Shown here in pieces: positions 32,701 through 45,600 of a stretch of 64,000 bases of DNA; position 1 is the first letter of the stretch, and every line of letters begins with the position of its first letter. Position numbers and translations under genes: made by a program. The stretch covers positions 146,001-210,000 of the forward strand of contig JAXDDX010000090.1 of assembly GCA_034670405.1 (NCBI GenBank), read 5' to 3'. The notes below the pieces were generated by a model. The model had not been told where the DNA came from. It did not search any database and saw only the letters and a list, made by a program, of their open reading frames with translations. The stretch comes from Hoplostethus atlanticus. Lineage: Eukaryota; Chordata; Actinopteri; Trachichthyiformes; Trachichthyidae.

Positions 32701-34855
32701 TACGTACATCAATAGACTACACTGAAATATTACTACAGAAAATGTACATCAAAACAGTAATTTAACATGTCCGTTCTGTCACCTAGCACTTGCATTAATT
32801 AAACAACTTTGGATACCATTAATAAAGTAAACATAGCATGTAAGATAAATAAATACAGCATTTCACAAAATATACTGTAACTTGGCTTACTTCGTGTACT
32901 GATAACATATTGCAACTCACAATTTAGAACAGTACACTCACTCAGTAACGCAAATATTTCAGCAAACATAAATATAAAATAGCCTACACATTACAACACT
33001 AGTCACAGTTTTTCCACAGCCACGAAGAACTACTATTCCACAGGCGACCTATGGTTAGCATTGCAGGAGGCTAATGTGGCTAGCTCAATCATCTTCAGGT
33101 AATTCATTTCATTACTTAACGATACACGGACATAAGGTATTACAAATAGTTTCCTGAGCACATATACACATTCACCTAGCACACTGGTAAATATTAACAA
33201 TTATTATGAGGAACTCATACCTGAAAAGGGAGTGTTTGAATGAAAGGTGAATGGACACAACTTTCCTCAGATCATGTGTATAATGACTGAATTGAGGAAG
33301 CCCCCTGCTGGATCCTTCTGGTAACTACTAATGCTCTTACTACTGCTTTTAATACTGCTGGTGTTAGAATGACTTTTTGAACATAAAACATAAGAAAACA
33401 CACAAATACTGTTCTCTAACTGCTGCAACTGACAGTAAACATTAGTATACATAAGTATTACATAACATGAAAATGCTCAAGTATTAGAATATGATAAATT
33501 AAATGTTACTCTGCTACTTCAGCTGACTTGTCGGTAATGTACATTATTCCATCTGTCACATGAACAGGGTTAATAAAGCACACAGCACAGAAAGCTGAAT
33601 GCTAAATTGTTCGCACAGCAATCAACAGGGCATGAACCTTAGTTTGGTGAAATTTGTCAAATAAATTGAGAAAAGATAACATATGTTATTCCTATGGTCT
33701 AAGAGAGCCCAATCAATATTTGGCAAACAATGATTAACTCTTTCTAAAAGCCAGAAAACTTTGACTTTAATTGTGAAATCACCAAGATGTTAAAAAAAAC
33801 CTGCACAATGTTACCTTAAAATATCAACTGTGGTTACCTGTCGGAGTAGGAGCGCAGTATGGTGATCCCCAGCACAAAGTACATCATGACAGAGATCAGC
33901 ACCATGCTGAGGCCCAGCAGTATGGCTCTGTCCTCCCCTGCCCTCAAAGCCGTCACCGTCTTCCTCTTGTCCAGGACCTCATACTCACGAATCTTCTGGT
34001 AGATGGATCTGACAGGGAAGACACAGCTTGACATTTTGAATTTTAGTCTCTTCATTTTCCAGTCGACCTGCAGCCCATTGGTTTCAATCGTATCGAGACG
34101 TTAATTAGATAGCTGAAAGACAAATCTCTGCACTTTTTGCACGGCGTGCCAAGCGCCTGTTGAAGCAAATCCACTAAAATCTCTCCTAAGAAAGCAATTG
34201 CAACACTACAGCCTAATGCTAAACACAGAAACACAAACACACACTGGCACTAGCACACGTGCATGCAAGCATACTGCTTAGGTTGTACATCAAACACACA
34301 AAAAAATGAATGCAGGCACACTGGTAAGCCCTCACACACCCGTGCACTCACATACAACTCACAAATTACATGTGAAAAAAGCCATTTTGGATAGCATGTG
34401 TTTGTGGTAGCATGTCATTACTCCAGATCAAAAACCAATACCCTAATCAATATATGATCGGTGCGTGACATTCAAAGTCAGCCTCTGGAGTCAACAGAAA
34501 TTAGCATCACTTTAGGTGATCAATATTTAGCTGGTTACCCTTTGCCTTTTTTTAAGCAGGCTAGTTGAACACACAATTGTAGTAGCTGCAGGTGGCGGAA
34601 CGGTGATTTTCATTCAAACTCAAATGCCTTTTGAGTGAGGAAGTACTGTTAACCCACTGTGCTTTTTGTTATGAAAAGTATAAAATACATCCAGGTCACT
34701 TTAAAATGGCCATTATCCTAGTTGTAATGTGTAAAGGTGTATTTTGGCCTCGTGGCCATTACGTTTTCTAAAGTCTGGAGTATATAGTGAGACAGTATTC
34801 AGTACCTCCGGTCACTTCCTCCCTGTGTTGCTTTACTTCCTGCCCACAGGAACAT
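29466..34855 (-). CDS. kcnmb2: BK potassium channel beta-2 subunit (gene span, 4 coding exons)
   Basis: An auxiliary subunit of the large-conductance calcium- and voltage-activated potassium channel. It changes calcium sensitivity and, through its N-terminus, inactivates the pore from the cytosol. The four exons join in frame to 233 residues (the human protein has 235). Seen: an N-terminal ball starting MFLW, close to the FIW plug of human beta-2; a chain IYQKIREYEVLDKRKTVTAL; membrane segment 1 (about 46-68); an extracellular loop with VWTEESSCTVLNST, NCSYSCG, CWKSSRYPCLQVYV and CFYIPKC, holding the conserved cysteines and N-glycosylation sequons; membrane segment 2 (about 195-215); and a short cytosolic end. 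All introns have GT/AG ends. Beta-2 is preferred over beta-3 because of the N-terminus and the loop sequence. Confidence 0.95.
30570..30745 (+). mobile_element. LINE 3' tail fragment in kcnmb2 intron 3
   Basis: The phrase gcacgaaaggtgctgtataa followed by ataaagtttgattttatt is the usual 3' end of fish L2-type LINEs. Only the tail remains. Confidence 0.5.
30999..31534. mobile_element. Short inverted-repeat element in kcnmb2 intron 3
   Basis: The left end ttgaaggtgctacatgtagc and the reverse complement of the right end, ttaaaggtgctgtgtgtggc, form an imperfect inverted pair of about 28 bp. There is no coding capacity. A detached fragment of the same family is at 10088-10150. It ends about 80 bp from kcnmb2 exon 3. 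Confidence 0.55.
31617..31812 (-). CDS. kcnmb2: kcnmb2 coding exon 3 (extracellular loop)
   Basis: It encodes VWTEESSCTVLNSTI, NCSYSCGAECWKSSRYPC, LQVYVSLNSSG and HNEETQDSNPE. The donor is gtacag and the exon ends in phase 0. Confidence 0.95.
32547..32622 (+). repeat. Direct repeat unit A in kcnmb2 intron 2
   Basis: About 76 bp starting cctgaaaagggagtgtttga, repeated at 33220-33293 with few differences. Confidence 0.85.
33220..33293 (+). repeat. Direct repeat unit B in kcnmb2 intron 2
   Basis: The second copy of the 76 bp unit, 673 bases downstream. It differs mainly by two substitutions and a 2-base shortening. Confidence 0.85.
33838..34008 (-). CDS. kcnmb2: kcnmb2 coding exon 2 (membrane segment 1)
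   Basis: It encodes SIYQKIREYEVLDKRK through AGEDRAILLGLSM and the membrane segment to LRSYSD. It has a cctgtcag acceptor and a gtaacc donor. Confidence 0.96.
34806..34855 (-). CDS. kcnmb2: kcnmb2 coding exon 1 (inactivation ball)
   Basis: It encodes MFLWAGSKATQGGSDR plus two bases, before a gtact donor. The exon continues upstream as 5' untranslated sequence to an acceptor at 34928. Confidence 0.9.
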
Positions 34856-34928
34856 CCTCTCTGAGGACTGTGGGAGTCGTAGTCCACCGTTGCTGCCAGA
34901 GGGGCTGAGGCTGGGCTGCTGCGACCAC
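34856..34928 (-). other. kcnmb2: kcnmb2 5' untranslated part of exon
   Basis: The sequence from a ctttggcag acceptor to the start codon implies at least one non-coding exon further upstream (higher coordinates), which I could not place. Confidence 0.55.
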
Positions 34929-35569
34929 CTGCCAAAGACATAGAAAGTGTTATTGAAGAATGAAACCCTGCAGAAGTTGTCCTGACAATCCAGGAGTAAT
35001 AGGCCAATATCAGGCCAAATCATTCAATTTAACCAACAGTGGTATGCATGTACAGTTCGATGCCCCGAACATTTTCAGAATTGGAGTCTCAAAAATAGCA
35101 CCAATCGGCTCCCAGCAAATGGGTTTTTCTACCAAATCTGCTGAACTGACTGTGAAAATGCATTATCAAAAATAAAAAATGTAAGTCAAATCAAGTATAT
35201 GTGCCATATCCAGTTCTCCCTCATCTCCTGCCTTTTCATTAATGACTGTTCATGTGACAAAGAGAAAGAGAAAGACGAGGGGAAAGTTACCACCGAGACA
35301 AGCAGCATCTCAACGGTCGATACCACGGCCAGTTCCAGTATTCAGTACACAGGTTACATACTGAAAGTTGAAAACCCGAGTGAAGGACTCGTTCAACTAT
35401 GACATCCTCAAAGAACGGGTTTGAAAGTAAGACGTCTTTGTCTGTGAAGGTATAATGCAATATATTGATTTAGCTTCACAGTGCTTACATGGCGATCATT
35501 GCCAGTGGCTCTGTGGTTCACTGTAGCCTGTCATTTACAGAAGACATTTGTCTCAGTGCAGCTTGAGAG
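34929..35569. other. Upstream of kcnmb2, no further exon placed
   Basis: A non-coding first exon of kcnmb2 should lie here or further right. I could not identify it. Confidence 0.3.
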
Positions 35570-36017
35570 AGCTTGGCTTGGGTGGGCGGGGGAAAGGTGA
35601 CTAGATGAACATTGGAAGAGCTGCTATCGGACTTGTTAAATGACTGCTGCTTCAGAGGCCCCTGCGGCCGATCTACCCGGTCACGGCTTTTCTCTGTCCT
35701 GGCCCCACAGTGGTGGAATGAACTCCCCACTGATGTCCGGACAGCAGAGTCGCTGCCCATCTTTCCCGCAGGCTGAAAACCCACCTCTTCAAGAAACAGT
35801 ACCCTGACCCTTCCTCTTAGCACTTCCTTATTTGTCTTCACCTATTTGTCTGAGCTCTTGTTTATTAGCTCTTGTTTATTTGATTTACCTATTTGTCTCA
35901 TTTGTTTAAATAAAAAGTAGGTAGCTAACTTATTGCACTTTTACCTTAGCATTGGTTATGCTCTTAGATGCTTGTTTAGGAAGGAAATGCTAACTGCCTG
36001 TAATGTAATGTAATGTA
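35570..36017 (+). mobile_element. LINE 3' fragment with (TGTAA)n tail
   Basis: The plus strand encodes FSVLAPQWWNELPTDVRTAE, a C-terminal block of L2/CR1-type LINE proteins, then an untranslated tail ending tgtaatgtaatgtaatg. It is 5' truncated; a frame change precedes the final KPTSS stretch. Related 3' sequence lies at 46019-46385. Confidence 0.7.
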
Positions 36018-39000
36018 AAATGACTTTTGATGGGAGGTTTGATTTACTTGTACCAGTAGATACCATTACAGACACGAGAATGAGCCGTTCAAAATGATTT
36101 GTTCGTTCTTTTTCTTGTGTGAATAGCAATAGCGAGTAAACCTGCGTGACAAAATGTATTGGTGTTTCACTAATGTCGCAGCATATCTGCTCAAAAAGGT
36201 TAGGAATGAGGCGAGTGCTCTTTACAGGCAAAAAAAAAACGCACACAAAATTTAGATGTTGATGTGACATGAGAAATTTGTTTGTGATGTTGTACTAAAT
36301 GTTTAATGTAGTTTTATGTTTTAAGAGACCTTCGGATGACCTTAGTAGGCAGAAATGTGTCAAACCCATTGAGAAAAAGTACCACGAAGGCAAACATATC
36401 CTGGTTCCAAGTGCCAGACAAATAAAAAAGATAATGAAAAAGAGAAAGAGCATGACAGCTCAAAATGTCACCTAAAGTGGTAATGAGTAAATGAGCAAAA
36501 GGGAGCAGTGCAATGTGCAGACTTTCATTTCATTTCAAATCCATTTTGAGAAACTAATAATACTGCTGAAGATCGAATGAATGACGAATGATGAAATGCA
36601 TATATAAACTAATATGGTTATATGTATTTTTTTGCATTTTATGTCCATGTCTCTAATGCATCCTGATTCATCCTATTCATGTATTCTGGAACTCATCCTA
36701 CTGGCTTTTTTCTCATACTAACCCAATGTGCTACGTGTCTGACATGTTTATGCTGCGACAGTAAAAGCCCTGATGAATTGGGCTAATGTTCCAGATGCTT
36801 TTACTGCTGCAGATGCTACAGTTGGTTACTATGCATGTAGTGTAGCATGGTGGAGTCTGCTAGGCATGCAGCCGCTGTGTGGTTAACAACACAAGGTGAG
36901 CAGAAACTGAGCATTCCAGGTTAGGCACAAAAAAAATAAAGACAAAAGAAAATCTGAAAAAGATCAGAATTGTAAATGTACATACTCAAGAATTGTATCA
37001 AACTTGCTGTCTTAAAGGCATGATGGAAAGCTGTGTCTCGGTATTGGTTGTATTGGGTATGCTTTCTGTCCCTTCCTCAGAGGAGAAGAAATATACAGTA
37101 ATGAAACTGAGGTCAGTTCAAAGCAACAAGTGTTAACATGTTCAAACTTGTTTGACGCCGTCGAGACACCATGATTGAAGTTTTCCGTAGACTTTGGATG
37201 TTCCTAATCAGCTTTTTCGCACACAGCACAAATGCACTTAGTGAGTTATGCATTTAAGTTCATGTTTCACAGTCAACCAAACATTGCAGTGTCAGCCAGA
37301 AAATGAAAAATCCTGCAAGCAGTTGTGTCCTAGAGTGGCCATCACAAAATTGCTAATGTGATGAAAATCGTTAATTTTGATCATTTGAAATGAATACATC
37401 AATTGTATTTACTAGCAGGAAGCTGAGGTGATATACTATATATACTATGCAAAAGCATAGTGTAGTGATGATGCCAAGCTAGCTTGTGTCATCCACTAAC
37501 TAGACTACATTAGCATGCACTGTAGTCAACAACAGAGTTATTGCACACACAGGCGAAACTGCTACATTGGATAGTGCTAAGTTGGTGTATTCCTCTACTA
37601 TTGAACCCCTGGGGATCAATAATGTAATTATTGGAATAGTGCGCCTTTATGAAAAGATGAATATAAGGTAAGATGCATTCATCTTTTAATTATGGGTTGT
37701 TACTGGCCCCCATGTTGACAAATTAACAACCGCAAAAAACTTGATCTAACTGTGCCAGTACTTATGCTACTGACTGCGGTGATAAAGTTATTTACCATCA
37801 TACAGTCTGCCTTAGGTCATAGACTAAGGCACTAGCAGTTGAGAAAACATGGTCACTCAGCCTGTCTGTTGTTTTAATGACATAAACAGTGCGGTTGTCC
37901 TCTGTGGACGTCATTAGACGCATCATTTCGCACAAGATTAGCTGTGTAATTGTCTGGTAAATATGAGAGGTGAGGAGGATCACACGGCACTAATAAACAT
38001 AACAAAACTAATGGGACTCTATGGGCTCGGAGGCCAGGGCGCTAACTCGCAACCTCCGATAGGCACGTGACAAGTTGCCTCTCAAAAGCTGAATCGCAAA
38101 TTTAAAAAATATTTTTTTATTTTATATATATTTTTTTAATTTTCTTTAGATTTTATTATAGTTTAGAATGAAAAAAGCAAACATAAAAATATTTTAAATT
38201 ATTTTATATATATATTTTTATTGATTGTATGTAATTAAATATATGTACATGATTATACATATATAAATAAACATATAACATCTATATACATTTATTTTAT
38301 ATAAATTAAAATATGTAACATAAGCCACCACAAGGTAAAAGCATAAAGATAAAGTCTATAAAAAATAAGTTAATTTAATTTATTTTGTTTCCCTAATATC
38401 TTATTCATGCATGTTCTCTTTTCTCTGAGTTATTTTAGCTTTAACTGAAAAACAATGAAGACACCTTTTCTTACAAGGGTGGTAAATATAGATAACCAAT
38501 TAATATTCCAAATGTCAAATTATCTCTTTCATGGTGAACTACAGATAAGCAAACTTGAACACAACAGTGAGCCGCCACATCTATCAAGGTTACTGCAGGA
38601 CTTTTTTTCAAATCAAATTGTTTTAATGCACTGGCAGATTTTGATGGTTTTTGTGAGAATGTGATTTGTTTGATGACATTTACTTAAAACAATTCTTTTG
38701 TAAAAATGCACCCTGCGGAGACGAGCTTCGCAACCGAACGGAACACACCCTGACCTGTCAATCATTTTCTACAGTACTCATCATCATCGATGCGTATTTA
38801 CTATTATCTTTTAATGAGAGTGTTTTTCAGCTCTATTACTCTGATTACATACTTCTTTAGAGACACATTGTGGTCTACTGAGGCACTGGATAATTCTAAT
38901 TTTGGGCTTCAGTCATTACAGTCACTCCTTTTGACTGGCCACAGATATATGGCTAATAGCTTTGAGACCACTGTAATGTAGGATAGTGGGGGGGGACTTT

Positions 39001-39244
39001 TATTTTAACTTAAAGTAATTATCTGCAAAATTTTCATATAAATGAATGTCTGTTGCATTACTCTCTATCACTGCTTGATGTAAACACAACAGTGATTTGA
39101 CCTCTAGCCAGTTCATTAAAGCTTTTAATGCGTTTGTTTGCAATAAATAGAAGAAGAACTGGGTAGTTAACATAAGCAGCGTTAGCCACCGTGGTTGAAC
39201 AGACAAAGAAAAGCGTGCCACCTACAGAAACTCAAACTGCATCA
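36018..39244. other. Intergenic, AT-rich, no gene seen
   Basis: Very AT-rich between about 38100 and 38400. No splice-consistent exons or element ends are recognised. Confidence 0.4.
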
Positions 39245-39350
39245 ACAGAAAATCCAAGGAGAAAGACGTCACAGTACTGGACACTCTGTTTGATTGACAG
39301 GTGAACTCTGGGAAGAGCAGCGCAGCGTAGAAACACCACAGCAATAAATA
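39245..39350 (+). repeat. Dispersed repeat shared with 60 kb, copy 1
   Basis: The phrases aaaatccaaggagaaagacg and actctgtttgattgacaggt recur in the same order at 60590-60730. Family unknown. Confidence 0.55.
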
Positions 39351-40101
39351 ATAAAAATGTAAAAAAAACAAAACTTGAGGATTTCCATTTTAAATTTGGT
39401 TTATTTGAAAGGGACATGTCCAGATAACACTAAGAAAACATATCAGTTGCTGTACTTCTCCAAAGCGCATTTTTAACCCCAGTTACAAATCAATCATACA
39501 AGACTGGTGGACATCAAAGTGGCACCAACAATCTCAGCTGGCTGTCCAGATGGACATTCAGGTGTCACCACTGAGCAGAGGTTGCATGCCTCAGAATGAT
39601 TTACAACGCCGGCTTAACAGACCTCTTTCATCAGCCATCAATAAGAGTCCCGCTCCCTGTGTGTAGGGCAAGACGGTGTCGTGGTGGCAGTTGTGGTGTG
39701 TGTGTGTGTGTGTGCATGTGTGGGCGGACAGTGGTTCTTTTGGCTCCTTGGCTCCGCCCATTGAGGTTTGACTCAACCAATTTCTGCCTCTAAAGGAGCT
39801 CCGCCTCCGAGAAATGTCTGTAGAACTAAAACTCCAATCCTGCACATGGGTCTTCCTAAAACCTACGACCTAAAATAAGATTGGGCCCAACCTTGCATTG
39901 CACGTGCGTGTGTGTGTTTGCAAGCGTATGCGTTGGTTATGATATGTGTACGTGAGTGTGCTCGCCGACTGCATGCCTAAGCATGTCTACATGTGCATAT
40001 GTGTTTGAGTGTTACATCCATTTATCAAAGGAGAGATATCATTCTAAACTAGTGGAAAAAACTGTCAGGACACGCAGGCATGAAATAGTATAAGGGCATA
40101 T

Positions 40102-40102
<1 letters not shown>

Positions 40103-40182
<80 letters not shown>
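40103..40182. repeat. (CA)n microsatellite
   Basis: About 40 uninterrupted CA units, likely very variable in length. Confidence 0.97.
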
Positions 40183-40183
<1 letters not shown>

Positions 40184-41496
40184 GTCATTCCTTTACAGTT
40201 TAAGACCTTCTGGACAAATGGATAACATGCTCTCTCATAAAAGATGACACGGTGAAGGTCAGACAACAGCAGACTAGCTAGCATGATAGCTCCAGTGTGT
40301 TTAGCCGGCGATTATGGTTGCTTTCGCCACAGGTGGCTGTGACTGTTAGAGATGGTTACTTACTGTCATACTAGCACTATGAGGTATAATTACAGTATTA
40401 ATGCTTTGGACTGTACTGGACACAATTAAAGAGGCTGAAGTAAATGTGATAGCAGCAGCTAGCAAAGAGCCTTTCAGCGCTATGAATTGAAAACAGTTAT
40501 GCAAACAAACATCTCATTAAAAAAACAATATATTACAAAAGTCTCTTCTTATTCTCTGCATATCTCTGTCTGTCTGTCTGCCCGCCTGTCTGTCTCTCCA
40601 TCTCCATATATCTTCTCTTTCTGTCTTCCTTTCTTTCCATCCAATTAGTTGTGTTTTTTTGCCATTTGAAGAAAAAAACCATTTATTATATAAAGAGTTA
40701 TATTTAATATTTTAAAGGGATGCTTTGTCCAGGCAATATCACTTGAAATGTCCATTATACGGGAAATAATAGTCTTCATTTCTGGAAAATCAAATGAGAG
40801 CAGCTTATAGGTCTTCATGAAAAATTGTTTTCTCATGATGAATTGCATTAATGTCGAAAATAGCCAAACAAGAAAGAGGCAAGTTCAAAGTTTTCAATTA
40901 AATATGATTCCCTCCCCCCTCTATCATTCAATGATAGAGTAATTTCTGGCATATTACACGTGACTAAAGCAGGGACAGAGATGGCCAGTCTCATTCATTC
41001 CGACTGGACTCATCCTCTTCCTAAAGAGGAAGCAGAGCTATTGCTAACTTTCTCTTGTCCATTGTGATTTTCAACAATGTTATCCCCTCTATTACTCCTG
41101 GTTAGCTAACTAACTCTAATTAGACAGTTGCATAGCAACCAGAATGATGTCACGCTCACAGCTGTGGCTTGTGTTTGCGCAGGAGGAAAAAGACTCCTAT
41201 CTGAGCACGGCCTTAAATGTCCTCGTACAGCTGCAACCATACTGTATGTCCTGCAACTATCATTTTGAATAATATTAAATATAATAATAAATATTCACTG
41301 TTTAGGATTAGTTTCTCAGTGTATGCCGTGCCCTGACCCCTTGCACTGGATCATGCCAGTATGTATTGTCACACTATGTGGTAAGTTGTTGAATTGTCTC
41401 TGCGCCAAGCCTCCAAGACAATTTCCTGTAAATCTATTGTATATTGTTTCAGGGATGAAGAAAAACAACCTTTTCCTATTTGGCCCAATAAGTCAC

Positions 41497-41630
41497 CAGT
41501 CGATCACAGATAGACGGACACTCCCAGTGTCCTCTTTGAATCAAGGGACAACATGCAATCTCCACACAGAAAGGCCCAGGGCTGGGAATCAAACCCACAT
41601 CCACTGTTCCACCACTGTTGCCCATTTACA
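41497..41630 (+). repeat. Partial copy of the common fish repeat seen at 985
   Basis: It contains caccagtcgatcacagatag and caatctccacacagaaaggc, matching the order of the common fish repeat family. Confidence 0.45.
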
Positions 41631-41960
41631 GTAGCAACCATACGTTTTTTAAAAATGAAATTTTTTTAAAAAGTTGTCCGAGAGCCATGAAACAGTCAGC
41701 ATGTTTAATCAACTGAACATATATTTTCTATTCATGCAAAAAAAAAAAGAGTAAAAACAACAAAATTGGAATTATGTCTATGCGACAATAGCCACATAAT
41801 GCTACTCTGCCAGCTGGAGAGGGACTATGCAGTGAAGGAAATTTGGAGGGTGTAATTTTATGTTGCTGGGTGAAGAGGGGGGTGTGGTTGAAAGGCAGGT
41901 GTTGATACTATTTGTGTGTCTGTATGTGGTGGTTGGTAGTGGTTGCTAAGGAAGCCAAAA

Positions 41961-41964
<4 letters not shown>

Positions 41965-42020
<56 letters not shown>
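41965..42020. repeat. (GT)n microsatellite
   Basis: About 28 GT units. Confidence 0.97.
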
Positions 42021-42021
<1 letters not shown>

Positions 42022-42260
42022 GAGTTACTAGTGTTAACATTTTAAAGTAAGCCCATAGGATTCAAATCTAACCGGAAGCTTTGTCTTTCTACTTGGGGAA
42101 AAAGAAAAAGATTGGATGCACTTTGTCACTAATATTGTTCACTTTTAAACATGTTTTTCTCTTTGAGGCTGCTGGAGGGAAGTTTTGATAATAGGCCTTC
42201 AGCAAAGTGGTGGGTGAGGAGTTTATCTCTTCAGCCCAGTAGTCGCTGCATAAAATATTG

Positions 42261-42914
42261 AGGCACTAAAAAACAAGTTTCCTTGCTGTCTTAAGTTGAC
42301 TGAATGTACAGAATAGTTGGGTCAAAGTTCATTAGTTGTTCTAATGTAGTAAAACTTCTTGAGGGAAATTAAGACAATAAGTTCAACCAGCAAATGTACA
42401 TCCCAGTTTTATTTATTCTTTCACTAAGTTTTGTTAATGTAATTTGTTCACGTACGTGGCATTAAGTTATTTCACCATGTGGCAAGAAATACACAGCTCA
42501 CTCTACACTAATGCAAGTAGAAGAAGTGGATTCTACTCACCACATTCAACAGAATTTTAAAATTCCAGGAATCAGGTGTAGTGATTGAACTGGATACTAA
42601 TTTTCAACCGATTCATTTTAATTTTTAATAACAAGAAGTGAAGGGTTTCTGGAGGGTTGACTCAAATGCAATGCATGCTGGGAAGTATGCTAATAAGCTA
42701 ACACTGTTTCTTATTTAACTTGATTAGTTTAGTGAACGCTTGGTAAGATGTTCTTTGTACACATCATTTTAAGAACATGAACTAATGATTCTAAATGATT
42801 CTGAAGCCGATAACTTGGAATCATAAGTTGAAATTGACAAACTCACTTATACATTGAGTTAATGATTGAACATGAGTTGATTTTATTAAATATGAACTGT
42901 GAGTTTTTACAGTG
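42261..42914. mobile_element. Candidate MITE, degenerate ends
   Basis: The right end gagtttttacagtg has the CACTGTAAAAAC terminus common to fish non-autonomous elements. The left end cactaaaaaacaag is a poor inverted match. The body has the repeated aagttgaa and gagttgat words of such elements. No clear target duplication. Confidence 0.35.
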
Positions 42915-43079
42915 ATATAAGAATATTTGGTTGAGTATCTGATGAGATAAACATATGGTAGCAATGTGTTTTTTAATAAATAGGTGTAGTCGTTGGTCAA
43001 AAATAGACTGTGAACTCTAGAAATGGAACATATTTCCACTCCAAACACTTTGCTGTCTTAGCCTACAGCTTTTAGAAGC

Positions 43080-44720
43080 TGAGCCTCAAGTTTAGGAGCG
43101 GTAACCTGTCATTTGAGCAATACATGGAATTGGAGAGAGCAAAAATTGAGCAGGAGAGGTTAATTACAATTGGAGCAGGTGAGACTAAAGGTGGAGCCAG
43201 AGAGGGAGAAACTTTAGGTTGAGCAGTTGAAACTGGAGCTGATTTAAAGAAAAGGGAAAGCTGAATTGTTGTTTGTTTGGCAGTGTACCCTACATTATCA
43301 ACCTGTTGGGAGTGGTAATGGATTCGATGTGTCTAGTAATTTGCGCTTCCCAAAGTTCAATGAGAGACCCTGACAGAGTCTAGATTTTCATGCTACAGTG
43401 TGTTCACAGGTCAGGCTCAGGAAGCTTATTCGGCCCTTAGTTGATGAATGTACTGATTATGCTAAGGTCAAAGCAACTGTGTTAAAAGCATACGAACTGG
43501 AATGTTGAGTTCTCATGTGATATCACACCCGATTTTGGACGTTTGTTCTGCCTCTGAGGTGGACACCTTTTTGAGGATTTGTATTATCTGGGTGTGTTGA
43601 ATTCAAAAGTCATGTTCCTGACCACTTTGCCACCTACGTTAATGAGCATAAAGTAAAGAATCGTAAATCATAGGGGCTGCATCACTATTATTGCCATCAT
43701 GTTTTAAGATTTGATAGAAACAGCTGGTAGAGATGTGCAGCATTACGGTATTAAAGATATTAATGCGACAGTGAGGTATGAATACGCCGATTTTCCGTTG
43801 TATAGACACTATACACCGAAGTTTAACAGCATTGAAATAAGGCTGGATTTGGACTTGCAGAACATTAGTTTGCCGTTGTCTTTGAGACTGATTATTGCCA
43901 GTTGCCTCGTATGGAGGACTGTATTGATAAGGTAGGGAATGCCAGGTTTGTTACAAAGCTAGATCCTTTAAAGGTTTATTGGCAAGTGCCACTGACAGCG
44001 AGGGCCAAAGGTCTCTGCTTTTATTACTCCTAATGGACTGTACACATTCTCTGTTATGCCTTTTGGTTTGCAAAATCTTGTTTGGTTTAACAGGTTGTGT
44101 AGCCTACCTAGACTATAGTCCTGTACAGTGATACCTGGGTAGATCATGCCCACTGCTTGGAAGCTCTGTTTGACCGATTAGTGTCTGCTAATCTGACTGT
44201 CAACTTGGCAAAATGCGAGTTTGCCCAGGCGACAGTCGGCAGAGTGGTAGGCCAAGGTAAGGTGTGTTCTGTAGAGGCCATCAAAAAGTACCCAGTGCCA
44301 ACAACTAAAGTGTTGCTGCGGTTCTTGGGGTTGTTGGGCTAGTGTCATATTTCTGCCCAAATAGTTACTCCACTCACTAATCGGCTGCGTAAAAAGGCCT
44401 TATTCATCTGGTCCCCTCGGTGTCAGATAGCTTTTACAGCAGTTAAGGACTTGCTTTGCCACTCTTGTGTACTTGCAGCTCCAAATTTCAGTACAGGTGG
44501 ATGCGAGTACGGCTATTTTGCTTTAAGAAGGGCTGATCATGCCTGCCTGCTCCTTCTCTCAGTGGAGGCATCAGTTGAATTATTCTGTGGTGAAGGAAAC
44601 ACTAGCAGTCCTCTTTATGCAGAACAGCAACCAGCGGCTGATGTGTTTAATTTAACCTTTTACCATGTGGCCTCCCTACTTTGTTGTGACTTTAATGAGC
44701 AGTCAAAGTATTGTCAAAAT
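43080..44720 (+). mobile_element. Old Ty3/gypsy fossil
   Basis: Recognisable parts on the plus strand: a gag-like coiled stretch (ELERAKIEQERL) near 43120-43250; reverse transcriptase blocks near 43900-44340 (FVTKLDPLKVYWQVPL, MPFGLQN, LVSANLTVNLAKCEFAQATV); and RNase H traces to about 44630. No LTRs or target duplication are visible. It is broken many times and is clearly older than the other Ty3/gypsy copies in the window. Confidence 0.75.
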
Positions 44721-45304
44721 ATCCCTCAAGTTAGGTTAAAAAGTCCCTGTTGAATCATACTTGATGAACCCCAACTTAAAGCCAGTATCTCTATAGTGAC
44801 TCATATCTCATACAGAATTGCCAGAAAATCAATGATTAACTAATAAACACTGACTAGAGAAAAATCCCACAAGTCATATTTAACTTTTGTTTAACTAGAC
44901 ACCTCAATGGTGGGGGGGAAATCATGTTACCAATGACTGACAGCCTGCCTGTAGAGGCAGCTGGGAAGTTGGTAAAACAGGACAATCAGTAGCGCTCTGT
45001 AGGGAAAGCTGTTGGCTCCTGGCCACTGAAGCAAGAGCAGTCTGCAACCGGGCTAAATATTGACTTAAGCATCTTCCAGCAGCCCCCCCCCACACACACA
45101 CAACCACGCACACACAGTCTATAAAGCTAATAAGGCCATGAATGATGGACTGAACAAATCAGCATGGCCTGAGTCAATATTTGAGCATGTGAGGTGATGC
45201 TGTTTGGCTGGTTGTTGTGAACACTCTGCTTCAGACAGACCTGTCAGCTGTTAAGTGTAGCTTAGTGTTCAGGGTTCTTCCAATTACCTGTCACTTTTAA
45301 TTAA
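44721..45304. other. Intergenic, no feature seen
   Basis: A short C run and AC run near 45084-45115. No gene. Confidence 0.4.
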
Positions 45305-45600
45305 TTTAAAGTTGTACTAGGCATTATTATGTAAAAATCCAGCTGTCTTATTAGCCTGACTTGGGAAGTGGGGCTGTAATAGAGAAGGGCATCCCATCCC
45401 CACTAATTCAGTTTTCTCTACACACAAAGTGGTGAATCAAAATGTAAGAGTGAAATCCAAAATTACCTCTTAAACGGCAGAGAGAGAGCGCGCCGTCCAG
45501 AGAAAGCTGAACCACTTCACCTCCTCCACCCCGACCACACACTAAGAAAGAGGCATTTAATTTGCTTACATTACCTTACATGATTTCTGGGTAGTGAAGT

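Noticed and set aside
35199-35402. 67-codon plus-strand frame upstream of kcnmb2
   Set aside because: It has a lysine and serine rich peptide without a family match, and no splice context.
40103-40182. CRISPR-like or coding tandem repeat
   Set aside because: It is a plain (CA)n run without spacers.
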